A DNA stretch of 39,356 nucleotides, from assembly GCA_002749055.1 (NCBI GenBank), contig PDTW01000029.1, positions 1 to 39,356 of the forward strand. Reading direction: 5' to 3'. Position numbers and translations under genes: made by a program. This stretch comes from Candidatus Altimarinota bacterium. Lineage in GTDB: Bacteria; Patescibacteriota; Gracilibacteria; BD1-5; UBA6164. Under the pieces are notes generated by a model. It did no database searches. It had not been told where the DNA came from and saw nothing but the letters and a program-made list of their open reading frames with translations. Numbering within the stretch: the stretch's first letter is position 1; every line of letters starts with the position of its first letter. Below are positions 20,913-31,347 of this stretch, piece by piece.

Positions 20913-21540
20913 ATTTTTTAATTAAATAAATAAAAACTAAAATACTCCTCACTTTACTAATTCATATCAAATATAAATTACAACAATGTAAGCTTATATT
21001 ATTGATCTTTAAAAAAATTGGATTTAAAAATAACATTATATCAAAAATAAGAATTCTATTCTTTACATTCTTCAATATTTCTGTTTATCTTTTATTTTCA
21101 ACGGAAATTCAAAAGAGTATATAAAAATAATTCTAAAAAGCAAGCTATTTTGACTATTTAAAAATAATAAGTACAAAATATATCTGATGTTTCTACAATT
21201 GTTTTTATATAGCTAAAATTTTGTCTTTATATTTTAGTAAATTCCGAATCATTTATATATTTACACATAATTTAGTATTTGTAATAAATTAAACTGAATA
21301 TTATGTAATATAAGTATACTATGGAAGAATATACAAGGAATAAAACTTTTAATGAACATCATTTTACCCCCTTTTTTAATACAGTATATAATCATAAATT
21401 TCTCATTTTAGAAATTTTTTAGACTTGAGAGGAAACTAGAAAAATTGACAAAAAAAAGTTATTAACTAAGATAATTAAATTAATAAAAAGAAACTTATAG
21501 CTTCTTTAAACTAATGTCATTAAATATAAAACCTAAAAAT
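20913..21540. other. 628-bp divergent intergenic region
   Basis: Separates the exporter operon (minus) from lactate dehydrogenase (plus). I see no conserved protein and no tRNA. The only open stretch is a 33-codon frame at 21321 (MEEYTRNKTFNEHH...) without a ribosome site or recognisable product. The right end holds the ldh promoter at 21445-21472. The left 400 bases are plain AT-rich sequence. Confidence 0.5.
21445..21472 (+). promoter_or_regulatory. Candidate promoter of lactate dehydrogenase
   Basis: TTGACA, 16 bases, TAAGAT: a perfect -35 and a fair -10 box. It would give a leader of about 60 bases before ATG 21541. Confidence 0.6.
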
Positions 21541-22446
21541 ATGTCTAAAAAAATAGTATTAATTTGAACTGGAATGATATGAATGTCTTTTATCTATTCA
21601 GCTCTTCAATCAGACTTAGCTTCGGAATACATTCTAATAGATATTTTTACAGAATATGCTGAGGGAAATAAGCTAGATGTAGAAGATATTCTTCCATATA
21701 ATACGAAAAATATTTCTATAAAAGTATGAGATTATTCAGATTGTAGTGATGCTAATATAATTGTTATTTGTGCTGGAAGACCACAAAAACAGTGAGAAAC
21801 TAGATTAGAAATGATTCAAGATAATGCTAAGATTATTAAAAGTATTGGAGTAAAAGTAAAGGATTCTTGATTCTCTGGAATAAGCATTATTGCTTCAAAC
21901 CCTGTTGATATATTGACTTTTATATACCAACAAGAATATAACTTTCCCAAAGAAAAAGTTATATGAAGTGGTTGCATCTTAGATAGTAATAGACTGAAAG
22001 TAGAAATTGCAAAAGAACTAAATATCTTTCCACATGAAGTTGAAGCTTATGTTCTGGGTGAACATGGAGATAGTTCGGTTATGCAATTTTCAAATATAAA
22101 AATAAATGGGAAAAAATATGATGATTTTTCAGAAGAAAAGAAAGTAGAAATTTGAAATAAGGTAAGGAATAAAGCTTATAAGATTATAGAGGCAAAAAAA
22201 GCTACGTATTTTTGAATAGGAGTAGCCTTAAAGAAACTATGTGAAGATATTATTTTTGATAAAAAAGAAATAGTCTCAGTTTGACACTTTTTTGAAAAAG
22301 ATAATAAAAAATTATACATTAGTTCACCTTGTATTATTGGTAAAAAAGGTATAGAAGAAATATTAAATTTAGATTTATCTAAAAAAGAACAAGAAGAGTT
22401 TAAGAATTCTGTCTGAAAAATTTATAAAGCTTTAAAAGAATACTAA
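21541..22446 (+). CDS. ldh: L-lactate dehydrogenase (301 aa)
   Basis: Reduces pyruvate to L-lactate with NADH. The Rossmann motif IGTGMIGMSFIYS follows the start (GTG with a TGA-coded Gly). The substrate loop GRPQKQGETRL has Gln where malate dehydrogenases have Arg, which argues for lactate. Also SNPVDILTF, SGCILDSNRLK with the Asp/Arg pair, and LGEHGDSSV with the catalytic His. An in-frame ATG 27 bases upstream (21514) is possible, but the family start and the AT-rich leader favour 21541. It suggests fermentative regeneration of NAD. Confidence 0.93.
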
Positions 22447-22497
22447 AAATAATAGTAGTTGTTTATTTTCTATCAAAGAAATCCATATTATTTTACT

Positions 22498-22680
22498 ATG
22501 TCTAATAAATTATTATTGACTATTAAAATTCATAATTTACTAAAGCGTAGTTATCTAATACCCAATAGGACGAAAGGAGCTGAAAAAGTTCAGGAACATA
22601 TAGTGCATAAAAAAATTTGCTTTTTAGGAGAAAGTCTATATAATTCGTTCCACATTTGAGACAAAAATAATTTATATTAA
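22498..22680 (+). CDS. Possible small protein (60 aa), doubtful
   Basis: An ATG frame that stays open with TGA as Gly: MSNKLLLTIKIHNLLKRSY at the start, GESLYNSFHIGDKNNLY at the end. It is basic, with no known motif. Its stop lies inside the terminator stem, which is unusual for a gene but possible. The region may be an RNA gene instead. Confidence 0.2.
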
Positions 22681-22707
22681 GTTTACTTCAACTTAATATA
22701 AATTATT
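22666..22707 (+). terminator. Terminator before rpmE
   Basis: Perfect 16-bp stem AATAATTTATATTAAG / CTTAATATAAATTATT with a 10-base loop. The U-tract is poor, so it could also be a regulatory hairpin. Confidence 0.6.
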
Positions 22708-22774
22708 AAATAATCAAATTATTTACCTTATATTTTTGTATCGTAAACTAGCGAGCAAATAAAAAAATAATATT

Positions 22775-22993
22775 ATGAAAAGCTGAATACACCCAGAAGT
22801 TAAGACTTCTAAAGTAGTATGTTCTTGTGGACAAGAATTTACTGTAAATTCTACTTTAAAAGAAGATGTAACAAGAGTTGAAATATGTTCTAAATGTCAT
22901 CCATTCTATACTTGAGAACAAAGAATCCTTAAAACAGGTTCAGTTGATAAATTCTATGCTAGAATGAAAAAGACAGAAAAACTTAAAAAATAA
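22775..22993 (+). CDS. rpmE: 50S ribosomal protein L31, zinc-binding type
   Basis: The 72-residue protein starts [20 protein letters not shown] and continues to [16 protein letters not shown], then DKFYARMKK. The Cys pairs CSC and CSKC mark the zinc (C+) form. L31 sits at the subunit interface of the large subunit. Two glycines, including the one in FYTGEQ, are TGA. It is followed by a terminator shared with convergent grpE. Confidence 0.95.
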
Positions 22994-22997
22994 AAAA

Positions 22998-23025
22998 AAA
23001 CTCTGAAATTATAATTTCAGAGTTT
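22998..23025. terminator. Bidirectional terminator between rpmE and grpE
   Basis: 13-bp complementary arms AAACTCTGAAATT / AATTTCAGAGTTT, flanked by A-run and T-run. It serves both convergent genes. Confidence 0.8.
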
Positions 23026-23039
23026 TTTTTTATTAAAAC

Positions 23040-23597
23040 TTATTCTCAAGATCAAACAACAACTTTAGCATGTCTCATAACTCTACCATTTAGTAAATAT
23101 CATTTTTCAAATTCATCAACTATAATACCCTCTTTTCAAGGTATTTTTGTCATAACATCATGCTTATTTGGATCAACCTCTTTTCAAATAGAATCAAAAG
23201 AACTAACTCAAAATCAATCTAAATCCTTTTTTAGAGCTTTTTCCATTGCAAGAATTCATTCATAAAGTCAACCAACTTGTAATTCTTTTGGTGTGTTTGT
23301 TATTATTCTTTCTATATCATCAATTCTCGGTAAAATTTTTTTAAGTATATCTGATTTTAAGAAAAAAATCATATCTTCTTTATCTCTTTGTGTTCTTTTT
23401 TTAAAGTTATCAAAATCCGCTTGATTTCTTGCCAAAAGATCTTTAAGTTTATCTACTTCGCTATCTGAGGGATTAATTGCTTCTTCTAATTTTTCTTCAA
23501 CTATTTCTCACTCTTCATTTTCTATCTCTTCAATTTCAGATTGCATATCTTCAATTATATCTTCATTTTTTAATTCATCTTTATCTTTTTTTGTCAT
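23040..23597 (-). CDS. grpE: Nucleotide exchange factor GrpE
   Basis: GrpE releases ADP from the chaperone DnaK. The N-terminal 45 residues are acidic and disordered. The core has LLARNQADFDNFKKRTQRDK, the long helical part, IDDIERI, and the C-terminal beta domain with GVSSFDSIGKEVDPNKHDVM and GYLLNGRVMRHAKVVVG. At 185 residues it is complete. dnaK and dnaJ are not nearby. It is divergent from xth across 129 bp. Confidence 0.95.
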
Positions 23598-23726
23598 TTT
23601 TTACATCATTAATATTAATAAATTTTGCAAAAATATTATATAAAAATATATATAAAAATCAAAATTTACTTTACTTTTTATTTTTGATTATTAAAATTTA
23701 TAAAGATTATAAATTAATAAAATTTT

Positions 23727-24536
23727 ATGAAAATAATATCTTGGAATGTAAATGGGATAAGAGCAGTTGCTAAAAAGTGATTTAAAGAATTTGTTAGTAG
23801 TGAAAATCCTGATATTTTATGCATTCAAGAGACAAAAGCTTTTGAAGAACAATTTTTAAAAGAAGTTTGAGAATTAAAGTGATATAAATATTTATGGCAT
23901 TTATGAACTAGAGCTTGATATGCTTGAACTGCAATATTTTATAAAGAAAATATTGAAGTAATTGATACAAAAAACGATTTTTGAGAAATTGATCATTTTC
24001 ATTCAGACTGAAGAGTTACAGAGCTAGAATTTTATTACAATGATAAATCTTGAAAAAAAAGGCATACTGTCCTTATTAATTGATATTTTCCAAATTGATG
24101 AACTAGAGCAGATTGAACAGAAATGGTTTCTTATAAGCTAGAATTTTATTCTCACTTAATTGAATATACAAGAAAATTAAAAAAAGAATGAAAATTTGTA
24201 ATTACAACTTGAGATTTTAATATATGTCATACAGAAATTGATATAGCTAGACCAAAAGAAAACCAAAACTCTATATGATTTCTACCAATAGAAAGAGAAA
24301 AAATTTGAGAATTTATAAATGATAACAATATTGATGTCTGGAGATATTTGTATCCTGACAAACTAAACGTTTATTCTTGGTGGAGTTATAGAGCATGAGC
24401 AAGACCTAGAAATATTTGATGGAGAATAGATTATTTTATAATTAACTCTTCTGATTCTTGATATGTAGACGATATATCATACCTAAATGATATAATGTGA
24501 AGTGACCATTGTCCTGTTATGCTAAAAATTAAATAA
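23727..24536 (+). CDS. xth: Exodeoxyribonuclease III (AP endonuclease)
   Basis: Cuts DNA at abasic sites in base excision repair. The fold motifs are in order: IISWNVNGIRA, ILCIQETKA with the metal Glu, GYAGTAIFYK, GDFNICHTEIDIARPK with the Asp-x-Asn pair, the loop [20 protein letters not shown] and the final SDHCPVML with the catalytic Asp-His. The 269-residue length is standard. Many of these glycines are TGA. First gene of a tight run with the PH-domain protein (18 bases later) and uvrC. Confidence 0.96.
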
Positions 24537-24554
24537 TTTTTCTATAAAAATTTT

Positions 24555-25262
24555 ATGAATCAATTTGAAGAAAAGTTTTTCTTAAAATATGTACCCAATT
24601 GAGAGGTTCTAAAATGAGTTATTCATCAACATTGGCTAGGAATAGTTAATATTTTAATTTTATGGCTTTCCTTATGAGCACTTATTCCCTCTTTTTTGTA
24701 TTATTATTCAGAAAGATTAAAAGAGTTAATCCCATTTTATTACTTAGAATGATTACTTATATTTATTTTTATAAAGGTAATATATGAGATTTTCAATTGG
24801 TATAATGATGTATGGATAATTACTAATCAGTGAGTAGTAGAACTTGAATGGGCTTTATTTTCAACAAATATGAAAACTGTTAAATATGAAAACATAGAAT
24901 GAGTTGAAGTAGAACAATATTGAATTTGGGATACTGTATTCAATAAATGAGATATAGTAATTGCAAAAATATGAGATGATGAATTTAGATTGTTTAATGC
25001 AAAGATACCTTATGATGCAGTAAATAAAATTGAGAAATTTAGTAAAGAAAAATGAGAAGAATCAAATAACGAGAAAATGGACAAATTTGATATAATTATG
25101 GAAGCTCTAAGTTGAGTTGTAGAAGATTATTTAGATAAAAAATGAACTAGTAAGAAAACTAAAAAAGAATTAAAAAATCATGACGAAAAAGAAGAAGAAA
25201 TTTCTGAGCAATTCGTAAATAAATATAAGAAAATTCCAACTAATTCAATAGATTTAAGATAA
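24555..25262 (+). CDS. Membrane protein with bacterial PH-like domain (235 aa)
   Basis: Two membrane helices (about 30-52 and 65-88) are followed by NDVWIITNQGVVELEWAL and YENIEGVEVEQYGIWDTVF, the pattern of bacterial PH domains of the DUF304/bPH2 type. The last 70 residues are charged and helical, probably cytoplasmic. Members of this family are membrane-bound and mostly of unknown function. It lies between xth and uvrC, with 18 and 7 bases of spacing, so it is co-transcribed with repair genes, but no repair role is known for the family. Confidence 0.78.
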
Positions 25263-25269
25263 TAATTTA

Positions 25270-27099
25270 ATGATTAATAAAGATTTATCATCAATTCCTA
25301 AAAAACCATGAGTTTATCTATTTATGGATAAAAATGGTAAAATAATATATATATGAAAATCTATAAATCTTTTTTCTAGAGTTAATTCCTATTTCAATGG
25401 AAAGTCAAAACTTAGTTTTGCAAAAAAACAAATGGTAAAACAAATAGTTGATATAAAAACTATAATAGTAAATAATGAAACTGAAAGTTTAATACTTGAA
25501 ACAACTCTAATAAAAAAGCATCTTCCTAAGTATAATATTCTTATGAAAGATGGTAAAAATCATATATATATAAAAATAACAAAAGAAGAAATCCCTAGAA
25601 TAATAAAAACAAGAACAAAAAATAAATCCTGATTATATTTCTGACCGTATATTAGTACAAATTATGTAAATAATATATTAAAAATTGTTAAGAAAAATTT
25701 TTGATATAGAAGCTGTAATTTAAATTTTACACTTAATAAAAATAATAATTTAGAAATTAGGAACTTATGAAACTTTAAAATACCATGTATTGATTATTAT
25801 ATAAAAAGGTGTTCTGGACCTTGTTTATTAAAAGAAGCTAATATAAATGAGTATAAAAAATCAATTGAAAAAATAAAAAATATTTTTAAAGGAAATTTAA
25901 AAGAAACTCAAGAGAACCTTATAAAAAAAATGGAATTTTATGCTAAAAATCTTGAATTTGAGAAAGCATGAAACATAAAAAAAGAGTTAGAAGCAATTCA
26001 AATATTAGCAACAAAACAAATAGTTAGTGGTTCTATAAAATGAAACTACGATATTATAAACTTTTGTGAAAAGTTTGATAATTTTTATATATGATTAATT
26101 GAAATCAGAAATAGTAAAATAATTTGATACTACAGTTATGAAGTTCAAAATAATCTGAAAGAATCAAAAGAAAATATAATTATATCTTTTATTGAGTGAA
26201 AACTTAGTTTATACTTAAGTGAAAATGGATCTTCTATTCCTATCTTTATTCTACCAAATATAATCAAAAAAGACTGAATATCTTTTAATAATATAAAAAT
26301 TGAAACTCCTTCAATATGAAACAAACTTGATTTACTAAAATTATGTTACAAAAACATATATGAATTCGCTATGAAAAAACATTTAGCAAGTTTAAGCACA
26401 AAAAGATATACAAAACAAAATATGAAAAACTTGCTTCATATTCTTTGATATAATAGAATTAATAAAGAAATTACTTTTGAATGCAATGATATTTCTCATT
26501 TATCATGAACTCATACCGTTGCAAGTAGAAGTATTATTATAAATTGAAAATCAGATACTAGTAAATACAAAAAGTTTAGAATAAAAAATCTTAAAGAATG
26601 AAAGATTGACGATTTTGACTCAATGAGAGAGATAATAACTAGAAGAATTAAAGAAATTAAAAAAAATTGAATTATTCCTGATTTAATAATTATTGATTGA
26701 TGAAAATGACAACTTAGTAGCGTTTATGAAATTATTAAAAAGTCTTGAATAAGTGTGCAAGTCGTTTCAATAGCCAAAAGAGAAGAAGAATTATTTGTGC
26801 CAAACAATCCTAACCCATTTATATTAAAAAAAGATTCTTTAGAATTAAAACTTATACAAAAAATCAGAGACGAAGCACATAGATTTGCTATAACTTTTAA
26901 TAGAGACTCTAGAAATAAATCTATGAAAAAAAATATCTTAGAATCATTGCCTTGAATTTGACCCAAGACAAGAAAGAAAATATTAAGTATTTTTTGATCT
27001 ATTGAATGATTAGAAAAAGCATCTAGCGATGATTTAGAAAAGAATCTAAGCAATAATGTAATTAAAATTCTAGAAAATCACTGATTAATTAATAATTAA
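25270..27099 (+). CDS. uvrC: Excinuclease ABC subunit C
   Basis: Makes both cuts in nucleotide excision repair together with UvrA and UvrB. The GIY-YIG domain is at the start (KKPGVYLF, IIYIGKSINLFSRV; both Gly-Tyr glycines as TGA or GGx). A Cys cluster CIDYYIKRCSGPC follows at about 175, the UvrB-binding UVR motif LEFEKAGNIKKELEAIQ at about 233, the RNase H-like nuclease with ECNDISHLSGTHTVAS and LIIIDGGKGQL, and C-terminal helix-hairpin-helix LPGIGPKTRKKIL. The 609 residues are complete. It converges on the 569-aa gene with only 19 bases between. Confidence 0.97.
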
Positions 27100-27118
27100 A
27101 TTAAGATATATGTATAAC

Positions 27119-28828
27119 CTATTTTTGCATTTCCTTCAAATTTTTTTCAATATCTTCATTCACCTTTTTCTCTTCTGATAATAAAGAAAGAAAAATATGT
27201 AATATTATAACCAATATTACAAGCCATTTCTTTTTATTATCATTTTTACTAGAATCAAATATTGCTTTTTTATTAAAATTAATATTTAATTCTTTTTCGT
27301 AATCTGGTAAACATGAAGACTTAAAATTTATAGCTAATTTGTAATATGTTTTGTTAATTCCTTCAACCCATCATTGACTAAAAACAGGTATTAATATTTC
27401 ATTGATTTTATCGTAGTCATTATCTAATAACTTAATATTATTTATATTAAACTCTCCTTTTCATTCATCATAAAATAATTGTAATCACTTAATCTTAGTA
27501 GTTTCTTTCGTAAGATTTTTCCATCTCCATTTAAAAGAACTTAAATAGGTATCTAATCTCACAGAAAATATATAATCTATTGACTTATCAATATTGAGAA
27601 TTTCAAATTCTTTAAATATATGATATATACTTAGTTCTCAAGTTTTTAATTTTTCATTAATATTGTATGATATAGTATTTGATGAGTTTATGTTTATATT
27701 ATAAGTACTACTTAAAAGAATTCTTTTATAAATTATTTCTATGATTTTAGAAATTGCATAAAAAAATATAGCTCAAATAAAAGTTTTCTTAAATAGTATT
27801 GGTAAAATATCAGATTTTATTAATATTGTTAAAATAAATAAAATTATAGGAACTATAGAAAAGCATTTATAAAAAAGTCAATATATTCTAGAATTTAATA
27901 CGAAATGTAATAAAGAAAATAAAATAGATCTATTTTTCATATTATTTAATAAATCTTTATTAATATAGTCTTCTCCAAAATTATTTATATAAGCTCCCCC
28001 AAAATTATTTATATTTAGTGAAGCAAGATATAATCAATTAAATTCTTTTTTTAATAAAACTTTGTCATCTGTTATATTTTTATTTTCTTTTAGTTGATTC
28101 TCATTACTTTTAGAACTATAATTAATAAAAGTTAAACTATCAATCCATCTATAATCTATAATATTTTTAAAATTCAATTCTTTATATTTATCACTTGAAA
28201 AAATAATTTTAGGAATAACTTCTTTTTTTATATTTAAGTTATCCACTTTTATGTATATAAAATTCTTAATTTTTATATATTCTTTCTCAAGATCTTTTAT
28301 ATTTGGTAAAGTAAGATAGTATCAATCAAATTCTGTTTTGAATAAAACTTGCCCTTCTGTTATATTTGTTAATTGATCTTTATTACTTTTGGAATATCCA
28401 TAATATATAATTCTCTCTAAACCTTTATCTGCCTCTATTATAAAACCTTTATCACATCCACAGTATATAATTTTTTCTGGAGTTGACTTTTTAGATTTAT
28501 TACTTAGGAGAGTAGATTTAGGAATAACTGCTTTTTTTATTGCATCTATAGGATTTCATGTGATATTAGGCATTCTAATAGGAATAGAAGTTCTATATTC
28601 CTTTTCTCCTTCAAATTCAATATTTTTATCTAAAATAATATTTTTTCTATTAATAAAGTGATTATTTCAATAACAAATAATACTTGTTCAATAATAAATA
28701 GAAACTTTTTTTACTTTCTGATAAGTATTATTAGCAGTTTTTAATTTAAATGATAAATTTATATTTTTATCAATTCAATATAAATAATTTTCTTTATCTA
28801 AACTAATATCAATAACTCTTATTTTCAT
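27119..28828 (-). CDS. Membrane protein with internal tandem duplication (569 aa)
   Basis: The N-terminal 90 residues look beta-rich and arrestin-like (KNINLSFKLKTANN, then EFEGEKEYRTSIPIRMPNIT). Two related units of about 85-100 residues follow: unit A from KKAVIPK with IIYYGYSKSNKDQL and FKTEFDGYYLTLPNI, unit B from KKEVIPK with LTFINYSSKSNENQL and LKKEFNGLYLASLNI. Then come two membrane helices (about 330-375), a cytoplasmic beta-rich part, and a final helix (LVILVIILHIFLSLL) before a charged tail. Unit B ends in a short duplication INNFGGAYINNFGEDYIN. I do not recognise a family; the arrestin-like reading is a guess from pattern only. Confidence 0.7.
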
Positions 28829-29023
28829 ATTTATATTCCATATTCTATGTATAAACAATGTTCTCTTAAGAAAATACTTTAAAACAATTATCCTGTTTTG
28901 CAAATTTTATATTAAAAATAATTTTTTATATATTATAAATACTGATAGAAAAATTTTTTTTATTTTGCTTTATTTAACAAAATATATTATAATATTTAAT
29001 ATATAACTAAAATAAAAAAAATT
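28829..29023. promoter_or_regulatory. Divergent promoter region
   Basis: Very AT-rich 195-bp gap between the 569-aa gene (minus) and the cohesin-like gene (plus). TATAAT-like boxes occur (for example TATTATAAT near 28986), but no single promoter stands out. No gene seen. Confidence 0.35.
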
Positions 29024-29551
29024 ATGAAAGATATTTTAAAAAAATATAATAAGAAAAAACATATTCAAAATATTTGAATAATAGTAACTAGTTTGGCTTT
29101 AGCTATTTGAGTTAATTATTTCATATTTAACAATGATGAAATATCAAAAAATCTAAAAACAAATGTAAATGAAGCAATTGTTGAAGAAAAAAAAGCTGAT
29201 TTATATATAGAAAATTCTACAAATACTTATTCAGTAAAAGCATGACAAGATATGAATAATGTTGAAAATATATCTTTTTCTCTAACTTACAATTCAGAAA
29301 ATATAAAAATTGATGAAATGAACTGATGAAATGATAATATTGACTTAATGAACTTATCAAATTATCCATGAGTTAATACAATTGTTATAAATATAGAGAA
29401 ACCTATAAATATAAAAAAATGAAAGGAAATAATAAATTTCAAAATAAAAAAATTAAATGAGGTGAATGAAAATATAAATATAATAAGTGCAAATTTTACA
29501 GATAGTGAGTGAGAAACATTTTTATTATCAACTTCTGGAATAGATTTATAA
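29024..29551 (+). CDS. Membrane-anchored cohesin-like protein (175 aa)
   Basis: A basic start (MKDILKKYNKKKHIQN) leads into one membrane helix (IGIIVTSLALAIGVNYFIF). The outer part is a single beta domain: ADLYIENSTNTYSVKAGQDM, then NISFSLTYNSENIKIDEMN, and KGKEIINFKIKK. This sequence of strands resembles the cohesin / carbohydrate-binding fold found in many secreted proteins, where it mediates protein or glycan contacts. Glycines are mostly TGA. It stands alone, followed by a truncated repeat and a terminator. The fold assignment is by pattern only. Confidence 0.68.
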
Positions 29552-29573
29552 ATACAAAAAATCTTTATACTTA

Positions 29574-29636
29574 AAACTCACATCTAAAAAAATCTAAATT
29601 TTTATTATTACAAAAGAGTTTTTCAGATGTCCCTTA
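29574..29636. repeat. Internally deleted copy of the dispersed element
   Basis: AAAACTCACATCTA at the left and AAAAAATCTAAATTTTTATT, then GAGTTTTTCAGATGTCCCTTA, at the right match the full copies, but about 100 bases of the interior and the outermost left bases are missing. It sits between the cohesin-like gene and its terminator. Confidence 0.75.
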
Positions 29637-29651
29637 AATGTACTTGAATAA

Positions 29652-29694
29652 AAATAATAAACTATTATAGTTTTTCTATAATAGTTTATTATTT
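29652..29694 (+). terminator. Terminator upstream of tatD
   Basis: Perfect 19-bp stem AAATAATAAACTATTATAG and its complement with a 5-base loop, 13 bases before tatD. It probably ends the cohesin-like transcript. Confidence 0.75.
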
Positions 29695-29706
29695 TATATA
29701 AAATAT

Positions 29707-30519
29707 ATGATTTACGACACTCATTGTCATCCTAATTTAGCAAATAAAAAACTTACAAATTATATAATAGAGAACTTTAAAAAAGAAAATCCAAAAGGTT
29801 TTTTGAATGCTATATGAACAAATCTTGAAGATTCTGAAGATGTAATAAAAATATCAAGATCTAATCCGAATATATTTTGTTCAATATGAATTCATCCAAC
29901 TGACTCTATAAAATATAGTTGAAAACTAAACGAATCCTTAGAAATTCTAGAAAAATTATATATAAAAAATAAAGATAAAGTTGTAGCGATATGAGAATGT
30001 TGATTAGATTACTATTGGATGCAATCTCTTATAGATAAATATAAATTATCAGAAAAAGAAATAAAAAAAATTCAAAAAGACTTTTTTATTGCACAAATAA
30101 AATTAGCTAAAAAATACAATTTACCTATTATTATACACAATAGAAATACAAAAGACGATATATTAAAAACTTTAATAGAAAATAACTATAAAAATTTTAT
30201 TTTCCACTGTTATACAGAAGATTTTGAATATGCAATGGAATTAATTTCTTTTTCCCCAGAATGCAAAATTAGTTTTAGTTGAATAGTTACTTTTAATAAT
30301 GCTGAAAAAGTTCAAGAAACTGCAAAAAAAATAAGTTTAAAGAATATATTGATAGAAACAGATAGTCCCTTCCTAACTCCTACTCCATATAGGTGAAAAG
30401 AAGAAAATGAACCAATATATGTAAAATATGTTTTAGAAAAGATAATCAAATTAAGGAAAGAACCTAGTAATGAGATAAGGAAACAAATATTTAAAAATAG
30501 CTTAGACACTTTCTTCTAA
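29707..30519 (+). CDS. tatD: TatD family metal-dependent hydrolase
   Basis: A 3'-5' nuclease/hydrolase of the amidohydrolase fold. Metal ligands are visible in order: DTHCHPNL at the start, IGECGLDYY with the Glu, LPIIIHNRN, FIFHCYTED and the final LIETDSPFLTP Asp. At 270 residues it has the normal length. Glycines in SIGIHPTD and GECGLD are TGA. It converges on the 191-aa gene with a gap of one base. Confidence 0.95.
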
Positions 30520-30520
30520 A

Positions 30521-31096
30521 CTATTTTTTTTCTATAGATTTATTATATAATTCCCTAAATCATTTTACATCTCAATAATCTGCAAAATATTGTTGTGAAG
30601 AATGTGATGCTTTCATCCTTCTTGAATGTTTTATTGGGCACCAATATCTTTCAGTTTTTCATGCTATTTCTCAGCCATAAGACATCAGTCAATTAAAGTA
30701 TGAGCAATATAGACAATTAAATTTTTCAAGAATATTTAAATAATCTAAATGTTTCCTATCATAACTAAAAAAATCCTTTCTTTTAACTAGTTCTATATTA
30801 TAAAGTCTAAAAACCACATTCATATAAACAACAAGACAAATATCAATGAAAATTGCTGGAACTACCATTGGATATATAAATAATGCTCAAAGTAAATTCT
30901 TTAATTTTGCATTAAAAATATACTTCAATAATCATTCTTTAAACCTTTTATTATATTCTCTTATTTTTTTATCAAAAACTAATTCTCATCCTTTAAAAGA
31001 AAAACCGTATTTACCTCTGAGAGCCTCATATTCTTTAAATAATTCTTGTTTTTTTTGTTCTATTTCTTTTAATAAAAGGTTAATTTTAGATTTCAT
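30521..31096 (-). CDS. Membrane protein with C-terminal Cys cluster (191 aa)
   Basis: The N-terminal 45 residues are charged and helical (NLLLKEIEQKKQELFKEYEA). A hydrophobic block (about 62-95) forms one or two membrane helices. The cytoplasmic tail has FNCLYCSYFNGLMSYGGEIAG, then RYWCPIKHSRRM: a C-x2-C pair plus a third Cys and His, suggesting a metal or Fe-S site. I recall the same NCxYC...YWCPIKH pattern in unnamed proteins of other bacteria, but no function. The upstream side is a full repeat copy. Confidence 0.7.
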
Positions 31097-31180
31097 AGAT
31101 TAAATTATTTTATAAAATATAATTTATTATAGCATTTAATTGATTTAAATAAAAATTTATTTCAATAAAGATGGATCTAT

Positions 31181-31347
31181 TAAGAAACATCTGAAAAATT
31201 CACATCTAGAAAAAAATAATCTTTTTTGCTAATTTTTCCTTAAATTTTTTCCCCTATGCAAAGGCATAAGAAAAAAACTTTGCAAAAAAATTATCTAAAA
31301 AATCTAAATTTTTATTCTTACGAAGGAGTTTTTCAGATGTTCCTTAA
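31181..31347. repeat. Full copy of the dispersed inverted-end element (167 bp)
   Basis: Ends are TAAGAAACATCTGAAAAA and the near complement TTTTTCAGATGTTCCTTA. A central TATGC-AAAG-GCATA hairpin lies around 31255-31268. The interior agrees with the copy at 9780-9943 apart from a few bases. The last 30 bases are part of the flippase reading frame on the minus strand and supply its stop. Confidence 0.88.

Larger units (their letters stand above)
22447..22774 (+). other. Transcribed-looking spacer with unusual composition
   Basis: Between ldh and rpmE. Bases 22545-22665 are clearly less AT-rich than other spacers, with blocks such as AATAGGACGAAAGGAGCTG and a small hairpin CTGAA-AAAG-TTCAG, and they end in a perfect terminator. 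This is what a small RNA gene or a structured 3' UTR would look like. I compared it by eye with the SRP, RNase P, tmRNA and tRNA cores and found no match. A 60-codon frame (22498-22680) also spans it. Confidence 0.4.

Noticed and set aside
21321-21422. 33-codon frame in the long spacer before ldh
   Set aside because: No ribosome site, no recognisable motif, and frames of this size are common by chance in such a spacer.
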